DNA of 64,000 nt from Pythium myriotylum (taxonomy: Eukaryota > Oomycota > Peronosporomycetes > Pythiales > Pythiaceae): the NCBI GenBank assembly GCA_023091665.1, contig JALJCQ010000013.1, positions 1,054,001-1,118,000 of the forward strand. Reading direction: 5' to 3'. Position numbers and translations under genes: made by a program. The notes under the pieces are model-generated. The model was not told where the DNA came from, did not search any database, and worked only from the letters and a program-made list of their open reading frames with translations. This document shows positions 1 through 9,338 of this stretch, piece after piece; the stretch's first letter is position 1, and each line of letters opens with the position of its first letter.

Positions 1-3000
1 TTCCATGAGCTGGACCCGCTCAAGCAGTTGCGCGTGCTCGATCTCTCGGCGAATCGGTGAGTTGCTGGGCGAGAACCCGGTGCGACGACGGGTGGGCTGT
101 TGATAACGAGTACTGAGATAGAGCGCGGTGTCGTGTGGAGGTTGTCGTCGTTGCGAGGGCTGCCGTTGCTTCCGAGACTCGAGGAACTCTCCCTCGCGCA
201 TAATCGGTATGTTCAAAGATCTATCTATGAGCATTGTGCAAGTTTACTGAGATGGAGATCGATGTGACCCAAGACTCGCTGGTCTTGAAGGATTACTCCG
301 CCCAGTGAAGCTCCCGAAGCTGCAGTACCTGGATCTGCGCGGTAACGAGATCGCGTCGCCTGTCGCGCTCGTGCCCTTGCAACATCTGAAGGTACGGAAA
401 TGGACATGTGATGTCTAGCAGTTATGGATCTGACGAGGAATTCTAGCGACTAGGCCACCTTCGACTTCAATCTCAAGATGGCGCAGTGTCGAATCCGATT
501 TGTGAGCTGGAGGATTACCCGGAAGTCATGCTCGAAGTATGACATGTTCGCTATTGTGTTTACATTTTGCCCATACGCACATCGTCTCATGTGGCTCCGT
601 TGGTGTGGACGTTGCAGTTTCTCCCCATGCTCAAGAAACTTGATGAGGAAGACACATCATTTCTCCGTGAAATAAGTCGTGTCAGGATGCCAAAGTACCA
701 TTCCGCTATCAGGAGAAACCAACGGAGCTCTCAGAAAGCGGTCGATGGGACATCGCAGACCACGCCAGGAAAGCCTATCGGAAATGCGAGACATAACGTT
801 CGAGTGTTTGCAGAGTCGGAGGAGCGAGTGGGTTTCAAGATTAATCGGGAAATGTCGAATGACAATACAGACTCCGCAATGAGCTCACGCGAGCAGAAAA
901 CGCATCAATCTTCTGCCGACGAAAAGAGGTCGCCAGGGACGCAGGAAGAGCCCGAACCAAGACTCACATCCTCGAGTATTCCCAGTCCACCACAACGAGT
1001 CGTAATCCGCGAAGTATCCACCAACACTGAGCTCGACTACGAGAAGATTATCCTTGAACGGGATAATCGGCTCTTGGAGGTCCAAGCGACCGCTCTTGCT
1101 CGGGAGCAGGAGTTGCTGCGAAAGGAAACCGAGTTGTTTGAGAAGGAGAGAGAGAACCAAGAGACTCTACGCCATGTGCAGGGTCAGCTCGCTTCTGCAC
1201 TCGAGCGCACGGCAAAACTTGAGAATCAAATAGCAGAGAGCAAGCTGAAGTGGAGCGCAGAGATTGGACAACTGGAGCAGCGCCAGATCGAAGACAAGCG
1301 AGTCATCTCTGAATTGCAAGCTGAGCTTGGTCAAATTCACGCTCAATGCAACGGTCTCAAATCAGCGAATGAGTCTCTTTCTACCGCACTAAAAGCCAAA
1401 ACTGACGAAGTTGGACAGTTGAAGTCTGACATTTCGAACAGTCGTTCTGCAGATGCCACGTCTCTCGAAGAAGCGCGTGCGCGCGTGCTCGCACTTGAGA
1501 CTGCGCTGAGGGTGAGTGAGCAGCGGTACGTAGATTACGAATCTTCCACGAAGTCCAGGCAACAAGCCTACGACTCGAGAATCGAGAGGCTGGAACGGGA
1601 TCTTGCTGATGCAAAGCAAAACCACGTATCTCAACTTCAGCAATTGCGCGCACTCGAGAACCAACTTCTAGAGATGAAGCACAGTCGAGATCAATATCGC
1701 GATGAGGGTCTTCAGAAAGACGACGAGATCTACCATTTGAAGAAATCCATTCTTCAAAAGAACGAGGAAACCGAGGAGATGCGGCTCCAACTCACTAGGA
1801 TGGCCGAGCGTCAAGATCGAGCACAACAGCAACAACAACTTCTGTATGAGAAACAGCTGCAGGCAAGCATCATGCAGCTCGAGATGGAGTTCCGGCGGGA
1901 GCATCAGCAAGCTGCCGAGAAATTGCAAACAGCCTATCGAAAGTATCAAGACGCAGTCCGCCAGCACCATAGAATGAAAAGTTCATACGAGTCAAGTCTG
2001 AAACGGGAGACTCTTCTGAAAGAAGAAGTTCGAAGATTATCGGCAGTAATCGAGGGTGATAAACAGAAACTCGTGGACCAAGAAATCACGAAACGTGCAG
2101 AGTACGAGTTCAAAATCCAACAACTGGAGGACGAGAACCGAGCACTTCAAGATGAGTTACGCTTGCTAAAGGAAGAATGTGGGACGATAAAACTCCTGCA
2201 GTCTCAGCTTCACCGCGAGAGTGAAGAAAACCAGAGTCTATTAGATGAAATCAAGCGATTGAAAGATGCGATTAAGGTGTGGGAGACAAAGGAAGGTGAC
2301 TGGAAGGCTGCCGTAAGAGTCAAGGACGTCATGCTCGACGACCAAATGCGCCAGCTAGAAGAGTTACGCAAGCAGAATCGGAAGCTCGAAGATGACTACC
2401 GACAGGATACCAGCGAGTTCCAGTCTCAAATTGAAGACTTGGAGGATGCACTAGACGATAACATCCAAAAGCTCACGCGGCTTCAAGAGAAGTACGATCG
2501 AGTTAAAGAGGTGTTCACAGCAAAAGAGCACGAAGCGGCAAGAAGCAAAGAAAAGATGGACGATCTGGTGACACAAATCGAGCTGAAGAACGCGGCACTC
2601 GAACTAATAGAAGGTGAGATGGATCGCATGCGAGAGACCTTGTCAAAGCAGGACGAATTATTCCAAAAGAAACTCGGAAGTCGACTTGAAAATCAGCGCG
2701 AAGAAATGGAGCGCCAACGTGTTGCGATGGAAGAGACGAAAACGAAACTTCGGGAAGAATTGGAGACCCAGCAAGCCGAGTTAAGAGAAAAATATGCCAT
2801 GCTAGCGGATGATTTAAAGGACATGGCGGCGCAGAACACAAAGCTACGTGTGGCGCTCGAACAAGAGCGGAAGAAAACTGCGCAAAGTGATCGAGAGATG
2901 CGCGTTTTGCTCGCTCAGGTAAGACTTACACGCGTTGTCGGCTGGTTTCATATGGCGAGGGCTGATATACTCGTTGCCTCAGCTGGATCGCGAGCGCCAC

Positions 3001-3066
3001 GTTAAGAATGAACGACTGGGCGACATCAAGCGTCTTTTTGAACAGCTACAACAAGATTCACCGTGA
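1..3066 (+). CDS. Leucine-rich-repeat plus long coiled-coil protein, centriolin/LRRCC1-like (5' end missing)
   Basis: I rebuilt six exons: <1-56, 141-206, 274-391, 447-536, 618-2918 and 2983-3066, all with GT-AG introns and consistent phase. The first exons encode LRR units (LRVLDLSANR, LEELSLAHNR, LQYLDLRGNEI) and an LRR cap (ICELEDYPEVMLE). After about residue 120 comes a polar linker, then roughly 650 residues of almost unbroken heptad-rich coiled coil (E/K/Q/L-rich, e.g. ENQIAESKLKWSAEIGQLEQ). The protein ends with RLFEQLQQDSP. An N-terminal LRR followed by a long coiled coil is the plan of centrosomal centriolin/LRRCC1-type proteins, which act at centrioles and basal bodies. That assignment is inference from architecture only. 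The start codon lies upstream of the window. The gene is tail-to-tail with the CEP19-like gene, with 34 bp between stop codons. Confidence 0.8.
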
Positions 3067-3100
3067 CCTACCAAAGCTTATTTATTCAAATCCTACGCGT

Positions 3101-3883
3101 CTAGAACGAATCCTCGTCGCTACCATCTTCGGAGAAATACTCAAGTTCCTCGGACTGCACATCTTCGTCGTCACTAGCGCCCGACTCGCTCTTGAGAGTG
3201 GTTCTCTTCTTCTCGTCTTCTTCAGCCTCCTTCAGCTCCTCTTCACTCAGCTCGCGCTTGACTGGCTCTGCTTCTCGTGTGCTATTGGATTCTACAGGAG
3301 CTTCGTCGTCACCTTTGGAGGCCTCTTGATCGTCTTCCCTGTCACTCTCTTCCTGGGTGACGAATTTCCCTCCGCCACTTGACAGCGTCATGGGTGGAGG
3401 TGACGGCTCCTCCTCGTCTGCCCGTGACGCATCCATCGACGCTGATGCCTCAACGATCGACTCCTCCATTGCGCTTTCCTGGAGCTCCTCACTCTTATCG
3501 TGCTGTTCTGTCGCTAACGTCGTCGGGTGGATTTCGTCAGAAGTATGCTCCTCACTCTTACCATCCAAGTGGTCCACGAGATGTTGCAAAAGTCGTTGGA
3601 GCTGCTGCTCGCGCACTACACTTGGACCAAGGAACCGTTGGTTGTCTTTCTGCAGCTGCCGCACGATGTCGAGTGGCTCTGAGCGGCCCGTGAGCTGTGG
3701 CAGCTCGACCACGTGGAGTTTCTTGCGGACTTTGGGCTTGCCGTCCTTGGTTTCTTTGAGCACGTAGAGCGATCGCGTGCCGTCGTCGTCCTGCAAGACG
3801 CCCAAATTCTCTTCGTACTCGAGTGCAAGCGTCGGGATCGGTGCGTACTTGAGTCCGAACCGCGTCGGCGTGATCATCGCCAT
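3101..3883 (-). CDS. CEP19: CEP19-like centrosomal/ciliary protein
   Basis: This is a single exon of 260 residues. The N-terminus (FGLKYAPIPTLALEYE) matches the hallmark start of CEP19, a compact RF/RY-P-P-L-YE segment. It is followed by a basic HVVELPQL stretch and a leucine-rich helix (QLQRLLQHLVDHLDG) in the position of the CEP19 helix. The C-terminal half is acidic and low-complexity and ends EDGSDEDSF, resembling the acidic ...ESADEF end of animal CEP19. In animals CEP19 sits at the mother centriole and recruits RABL2 and IFT-B for ciliary entry; oomycete zoospores are biflagellate, so the role is plausible. At 260 residues it is longer than animal CEP19 (about 165) because of the acidic linker. 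It is convergent with the LRR/coiled-coil gene and divergent from the next gene, with 145 bp between start codons. Confidence 0.72.
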   Translation of the reverse strand: MAMITPTRFGLKYAPIPTLALEYEENLGVLQDDDGTRSLYVLKETKDGKPKVRKKLHVVELPQLTGRSEPLDIVRQLQKDNQRFLGPSVVREQQLQRLLQHLVDHLDGKSEEHTSDEIHPTTLATEQHDKSEELQESAMEESIVEASASMDASRADEEEPSPPPMTLSSGGGKFVTQEESDREDDQEASKGDDEAPVESNSTREAEPVKRELSEEELKEAEEDEKKRTTLKSESGASDDEDVQSEELEYFSEDGSDEDSF

Positions 3884-4028
3884 GCTGACAGCAACGGAGA
3901 CCCTGGGTGCGAGTGTTGACGTCGTTTCGCGTCCCAGTGTCCTAATCTAGGGGGACTACCCTGTGGTCCACACCAAGGTCACTATAACGAGGTTTCTTCA
4001 GCAGCTCAAGAATAGCTCACCCGTTTGA

Positions 4029-5298
4029 ATGGGCAACCATGGATTCCTGCTCTGCTCCACGACGCTCTGCAACCGCATGCGCTTTCGGGACACACAACCA
4101 CCTCCGTCTCCGACGTACAATGCGCGTCTCGCAGCGGTGGCACCGCTCGCGAGCTCCATCCATAGTCACTATCTGAGCCGCTCAGGTCGACTCAGCCAAT
4201 CGCCATCGTCCGACTCGGATTCGGACCACGACAAGGAGGAGGAGTCAGCGACCTCCTCGTCGGACGCCGGCAGCGACGCCGAGAACTCGAGCGACGCGGG
4301 CAGCGAGACGTCGCGAAGCACAAGGCGGTCGTCGTCTTCTCTCTCTGACTCGGACGCGTTTCTCGACGACGAGCTCATTTCGGTGCACGTCATGATGAGC
4401 GGAGACCGTCGAGTCTGGCATAGCGACAACCTCGGCGTGGTCGCGCTGCTCGTCCCGATCACGGGCGTCTCGACCATGGTGCTGACCGAGGTGCTCGCGT
4501 GCGCGAACCATTTCGACTGCTCCAAGGAGTACCCGACGCTCTCGTACGCGGCCGAGTTCAAGCCCGAGGGCCACGCATTCACGATCGGCATGTGCACGAC
4601 CGCGTTCTTCATCCTGGCGTCCTCCGTGCTCTTCCACTGGTTCGCGCGACTCAAGATGTTCCACCCGAACGTGGACCAGAAAACGGTCGTGGTCACGCAC
4701 AGCCATCTTGCCACGGGAGTGGTGTCTTCCAGTTCGTTGTTTGGACTCGCAGTGTACGACATGGGCGCGTACCACGACACCCACGTTGCGTTCACCATCA
4801 TCTTCTTCATCTCTGCATGGGGCACCATCATCACCGCCCAAGCGACGAGGCGGATGCTGTTGCAAGCCAGCGACGAGAGCAAGGTCCATCGAGCGGCGGC
4901 AGTGGCCACGTGCACACAGCTGGGCGGGGTCTCGGCGTTGTGGCTCGCGATGCAGCGGTGGAAGCGGACAAGCTCCCGCGACGCCTACAAGCTCGGTCAG
5001 GTGTTCATCTACGCGGGGTTGGGCGCCACTGCACTGTGTAAGTCTTTCTCAGGCACTTGGTGGCGAAGTAGGAATACTCACTGACGGATTGGTGGCATGT
5101 CCAGTCGCGTTGCTGTTTCTCTGCGTGAACGGAGTTTGGCCGAACCCGTTTGGATTCACTGCCGTGCAAGAAGCGTTGCTCGAAGCCTTCGCGATCTTCT
5201 GTCAACTCTTCTTCATGGGGACCTTGTCATGTGAGCTGTCGAAGCTCACTCGAGTCGTCGAGCACCGCGACTACCATGAGCTCGAACGAGCCGAATAG
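4029..5298 (+). CDS. Frag1/DRAM/Sfk1-family multipass membrane protein
   Basis: There are two exons, 4029-5037 and 5105-5298 (intron 5038-5104, gtaagt...ccag), phase 1. The N-terminal ~120 residues are Ser/Asp/Glu-rich and probably cytosolic (SSDSDSDHDKEEES). Then follow about six hydrophobic segments, beginning VVALLVPITGVSTMVLTEVL. The first luminal loop has CSKEYPTLSYAAEFKPEG followed by FTIGM, which matches the conserved P-T/S-S-Y...PE...F..G signature of the Frag1/DRAM/Sfk1 family (PGAP2, DRAM, yeast Sfk1/Cwh43). Members act in GPI-anchor remodelling, phosphoinositide signalling or autophagy; which applies here cannot be read from sequence. An alternative start is Met 4077. The stop lies only 20 bp from that of the convergent KTI12 gene. 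Confidence 0.75.
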
Positions 5299-5318
5299 AG
5301 ACTCAACGTTTATTGCAA

Positions 5319-6291
5319 TCACGCCTGCTTATTCAGGTAGTCGACAAATGTATCACCAATTGCAGAGACAGCGAATGGCACGACCTGAGACACCTTGACA
5401 AACTGGCGCCGATGGCGTCTCGCCTCGGGCGCTGGCATCGTGCGGTTCAGCCGCAACGTAACCGACGCCTTTGGCACCTTGAGCGCATCCGCTATGCTGC
5501 CGTCTCGCTGGTGGGCGATCAGAGCGTCCACAATGGAACTCGTCACTTCTTCGAGTTCTTGCACGAAGCTTGTCTCGGCGACCGGCGCACTCTTGGTCGC
5601 TGGGCCTTCTTTCATCGCCTTGCCGTACCGCAACACATCGGCGATCTGGTCCAGCGGCAAGCCTTCCGCCTCGATCTTCTCCGGCGTGAGCCGGAACAGT
5701 GGGCTGTCCCATCGGTTCTTCTCGTTTGGGACTTCGAATCGAGCAGCGATCGATTTGATCCTACCACGCCAAAACATGCGACTTAGTAACGCACTAGCCA
5801 TCTCCCGGGACTGCCTGAGACGAGACGTACAGCTCCGGATCGTACTGCTCGTCCTGCGCAGCGTTTCTCTGCAGCGCGAGCTCGACGGGCGTGTCCACGT
5901 AGACGGCGCAGTAGGTCGTCTGCTCGGCGCGCGCCTTGCAGAAGAGCTCGTAGCGACTGCCCTTGATGTAGTTGAGCGCGTCGAGCACGACGATCGTCTG
6001 GCTGCTGAGCGACTGCTCGACCGCCGCGCGCAAAGCTGCTCGGGAGCTCTTCTCGACGTGGCCGTCTGCACACAAAAAAACAAAACCATCACCCATGAGC
6101 TGCTCACGAGCTCACTTTATCTTCTTTAACATCGACTCACTCTTGTATCCTTCGAGACGGTCCACGTTGACCGTGGCCTCGGTGATGTAGACCACATCAT
6201 CTTGCACGTGCTGCTTCAGGAACGCGACCAGCTGCGTCGCGACGAACGTCTTGCCCGCGGCCGGGATGCCGCTGAAGACCACGAGCGGCAT
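5319..6291 (-). CDS. KTI12: KTI12 P-loop protein (Elongator-associated, tRNA wobble modification)
   Basis: There are three exons on the minus strand: 6291-6141, 6065-5831 and 5760-5319. Splice phases agree and give 275 residues. The start is MPLVVFSGIPAAGKT, a Walker A P-loop at the very N-terminus as in the KTI12/PSTK kinase family. VVLDALNYIKG looks like the Walker B region (yeast/human D-[ST]-xN-YIKG). Exon 2 joins to exon 3 to give ELIKSIAARFEVPN followed by NRWDSPLF, the diagnostic KTI12 motif. KTI12 binds tRNA and the Elongator complex and is needed for wobble-uridine modification; it works in cytosol and nucleus. The protein is slightly shorter than yeast or human KTI12 (about 310-350). 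Oddity: the 70-bp second intron lies just before the RFE motif, so an unspliced reading destroys it. Confidence 0.9.
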
Positions 6292-6991
6292 GTTGGCACA
6301 ACGCTCGGAGTGTCGTGCGAACTTAAGACGGGGTATCACGGTCTCCACTGACCTGTCACGTGAGGTATAGAGATCGAACCTAAGAGGACCCGAGGTGGAC
6401 AAGCCTGCCTGCCGCGAGGCTTCTGGAACACTCAACACAGGAAGGAGGATCGCGCAGGATTCGCGGCGCCAGTTGCGATCGCGCGTGGGTGGCCACGAGC
6501 CTCGCAGCGGCACGGGCCATGATTGCCGATCCGTTTCCGTTCTGGCTTGGCAGATGAGTTGCGGAGACATTCGAAGTTCTTCAATCCGATGGTATCGTAT
6601 TCTGGATATACTATTTGAAAGAGGTTTTAGATGAAGGTAATATTCAGCATATCATGGAATCATGCATCCATCTATTGAGGCAAGATATTCATTAAAGGAG
6701 GTTTGTGTTAGTTTCTACGCATGTGACGGAGCCGGCTGAAGTGTTGGACCTCGTCGCACGTGACACGCCTGTCGACGAGGCATCTCCCGAGCCCCATCCC
6801 GTCTGGCTCATGGCGGCATCCACTTCCCGCCTCGGCCTGCAGCCATTCGTCTTCAGAATGTCAGCGCATCTCCTCTTCCCGTCCATGGAGCCGAGAGCTG
6901 CTCGCCAGTCATCCGTGCGAAGGCGCACGCGGACACCGCGCTTCCACTCACTCGGCGATTTCCTCGGTCTCCCGCAACGCAAGAAGTCACC
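6292..6991. other. Intergenic region between divergent KTI12 and MATE genes
   Basis: About 700 bp separate the two start codons. The stretch 6590-6710 is AT-rich. A TCACTCGGCGATTTCC element at about 6948-6963 resembles the oomycete initiator plus flanking promoter region and lies just upstream of the MATE ATG. Open frames here are short or overlap the MATE N-terminus; I see no supported gene. Confidence 0.5.
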
Positions 6992-8770
6992 ATGACGGAA
7001 GCCAACGAGAAGACCCACCTCCTCAGTGGCAAGAACAAAAACAACAAGAACAACACCGCCACGAACAACGGAGACCTTGAGATCCAGAAGATCAAGCCGG
7101 TGGTGAAGCCTCAGAGCGAGCGACAGCCTGCTGGGACGCGCGCCAACAACGTCCACGATGGCATCATCCCCCTGCGCCAGGAGCTGTTCGAGCTCTCCAG
7201 CATGGCCGTGCAGTTCTCGCTCCGTCAGATGGTGCGTCAGGCCATGACCATCACGGACGACGCCTTCCAGGGACACATCGGCACCAAGCAGCTCGCCGGT
7301 GTCGCGCTCGCTGCGATGTGGATGGGTGTGCCCTCCACGTTCATTCAGTTCTCCATCCAGGCCATCAACACGCTCTGTAGCCAGGCGTACGGCGCCGGGA
7401 ACAACAAGCTCGTCGGTATCTGGCTGCAGACCGCGATTTGCTTCGCCGTGATCGGCGCGATCCCCGTCATGATCTGGTACATGTGCGTCGGCCACTTCAT
7501 CAGCATCACCATGAACGACGAAGAGACCGTCAAGTTCGGCAGCCAGTTCGCCATGATCATGGCTATTGGTCTCATCCCGCAGTACATCTACGGCGCCTGC
7601 TCGACGTACTTTGCATCACAGGGCATCATCATGCCCGCGACCATCTGCAGCGTCGTCACCATGGTCATGAACGTCGTCTTCAACCAGTTCTTCATCTACG
7701 GCGCCTTCGGCTGGAATGGCCTCGGATTCATTGGCTCGCCCATCGCGACTGTGACCAGCACCTGTCTCCAGCTCACGCTCTTCCTGTCGTACACAGTGGT
7801 CTGGAAGGGGTACCACAAGCAGTTCTGGGGCGGCTGGACGCGCGAGTGTCTTCGTCGCGACCGCCTCAAGGTGTTCTTGAGCCTTGCGATCCCCATGGGT
7901 GCGTCCTCGGTGGTCGACTGGGCCTCGGCCACCGTCGCTGGTGCCTTCTCAGGCTTCTTGGGCCCGAACATCGCTGCCTCGCAGGCTGTACTGGGCGGTG
8001 TTTTCGGCGTGACGAACTCGGCTGTCAGCGGTTTCTCGACCTCGACTCAAATCCGCATGTCGCGCTACCTTGGCAAGGGAAACGCTTACGCCGCCAAGCG
8101 TGTGCTCTACCTCGGTGGGTCCATCGTTTTCGGTGGCGCCGTCTTCATGCTCGTCATGGTCACGCTGCTCCGCAACCACATCTTCAGCGTTTGGAGCAAT
8201 GACCCGGTCATCATCGCCATGTGCACGGATGCGCTCGTGGTCTTTGTGGTTTGCATCCTCGTCGCGTTCGTGCGCTTCTTGCTCACGGCTGTGCTCAATG
8301 CGCTGTCCATGGCGCAGATCAACCTCTGGGCCAACAACTTCGCCTCGTGGTGCATTTACGTGCCGCTCAGCTACGTGCTCCCGATCACGCTCAGCTGGGG
8401 TCTTGACGGCTTCTGGTGGGCCGATACGTTCGGCGAGATGTTCAAGGTTCTCATCCTTGTGTGGGGTGTCTCGCGCGTCAACTGGAATGATGCCGCTCGT
8501 CGTGCACAGCGCGCGGCCGAGGCTGACCACCATCATGACGATGCCGAAGAAGAGAGGAAGCAGGTGCTGGCGTACGAGAACGAGGCGCTCGTGGGTCGCA
8601 CACCTGAGAGCTTCCGCACACCGTCCACCGTAATGACGCCGTCTACTGCGAACCACACGCCAGTGGCTCGCCGCAAGGCCCGTGACATGCTCGAGCGCCA
8701 GAACTCACTGGAGCTGACCACGAAAGAGCGCATGGCACGTACGCCCGATGCTCGTGCGATGCGTGGCTAG
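6992..8770 (+). CDS. MATE-family multidrug/organic-cation efflux transporter
   Basis: This is a single exon of 592 residues. After a polar N-terminus (about 70 residues, Asn/Lys-rich) come about 12 hydrophobic segments in the two-bundle MATE layout. MATE signatures are visible: IGTKQLAGVALA in TM1-2, NTLCSQAYGAGN after TM2 (the conserved L-x-x-Q-A-x-G-A), GLIPQYIYGACSTYF, NVVFNQFFIYG, and GFIGSPIATVTSTCLQLTLF. The second half begins LKVFLSLAIPMG. The C-terminal ~90 residues are a cytosolic tail with a His/Asp cluster (DHHHDDAEEE) and repeated Thr-Pro sites (RTPES, RTPST, MTPST) that look like phosphorylation sites. MATE proteins export drugs or organic cations by proton or sodium antiport at plasma or vacuolar membranes. 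The substrate is unknown. Confidence 0.93.
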   Translation: MTEANEKTHLLSGKNKNNKNNTATNNGDLEIQKIKPVVKPQSERQPAGTRANNVHDGIIPLRQELFELSSMAVQFSLRQMVRQAMTITDDAFQGHIGTKQLAGVALAAMWMGVPSTFIQFSIQAINTLCSQAYGAGNNKLVGIWLQTAICFAVIGAIPVMIWYMCVGHFISITMNDEETVKFGSQFAMIMAIGLIPQYIYGACSTYFASQGIIMPATICSVVTMVMNVVFNQFFIYGAFGWNGLGFIGSPIATVTSTCLQLTLFLSYTVVWKGYHKQFWGGWTRECLRRDRLKVFLSLAIPMGASSVVDWASATVAGAFSGFLGPNIAASQAVLGGVFGVTNSAVSGFSTSTQIRMSRYLGKGNAYAAKRVLYLGGSIVFGGAVFMLVMVTLLRNHIFSVWSNDPVIIAMCTDALVVFVVCILVAFVRFLLTAVLNALSMAQINLWANNFASWCIYVPLSYVLPITLSWGLDGFWWADTFGEMFKVLILVWGVSRVNWNDAARRAQRAAEADHHHDDAEEERKQVLAYENEALVGRTPESFRTPSTVMTPSTANHTPVARRKARDMLERQNSLELTTKERMARTPDARAMRG

Positions 8771-9338
8771 GTGAAATCCGTAACCTGTGTCGTTGCACTT
8801 GATAAACTGTTATACACATCGTAAATTGGTCTGTCCAAACGTTCAACGCTTCAAACGCTGCAGTTAGCTCGGAATTGGGATCACCAGGAAGCGAGAGGAC
8901 CTTGGTTTGTTGCAAGTTTCCTCGCGATCGCAGGATCAAGACGACAAACTTCATGGTTCGATGATGTCGAACGGATCTCGACGAGGATATGTCCTACTTC
9001 CTCAGCCCACATCAAATCTCACAGCATTCCTGCTCGTTCATCCGATACGAAGTTACAGAAGGCAAATACAGCACGTTCATGTCACCTCGATACGAGATAA
9101 GGATCAACGCCTATCAGCCGAGCATTTTTGCGGCAATAGCTACAAATAAAGTTGGGCGATCCTGCAACAGGCTCAGATGACTTTTTTTGGATTCAAGCCC
9201 ATCATGCACGCCCGCTCGACGGTGCACTGAGGGTTGGCCACTTAAACTGCTTGTGTGTCACGTACTGGGTGTTGAGGTGATGGCCGACGCATTAGTTTGA
9301 ACTTGCTCTCCGCTTCTCGCCCCTTCGCGCAATCGTGA
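8771..9338 (+). other. Intergenic region, MATE 3' end to cyclase-like gene
   Basis: No convincing gene. The small overlapping frames have no recognisable motif and no Inr/FPR-like promoter. The region presumably holds the MATE 3' UTR and the promoter of the downstream gene. Confidence 0.4.

Noticed and set aside
4169..4915. Minus-strand open frames opposite the Frag1/DRAM gene
   Set aside because: The plus strand encodes a recognisable membrane family; the antisense frames are His/Arg-rich shadows.
6692..7495. 267-codon minus-strand frame overlapping the MATE gene start
   Set aside because: Composition is Asp/His/Gly-rich shadow of MATE codons; no motif and overlaps well-supported coding sequence.
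7949..8656. 235-codon frame antisense to the MATE C-terminal half
   Set aside because: Shadow of a strongly supported transporter gene.
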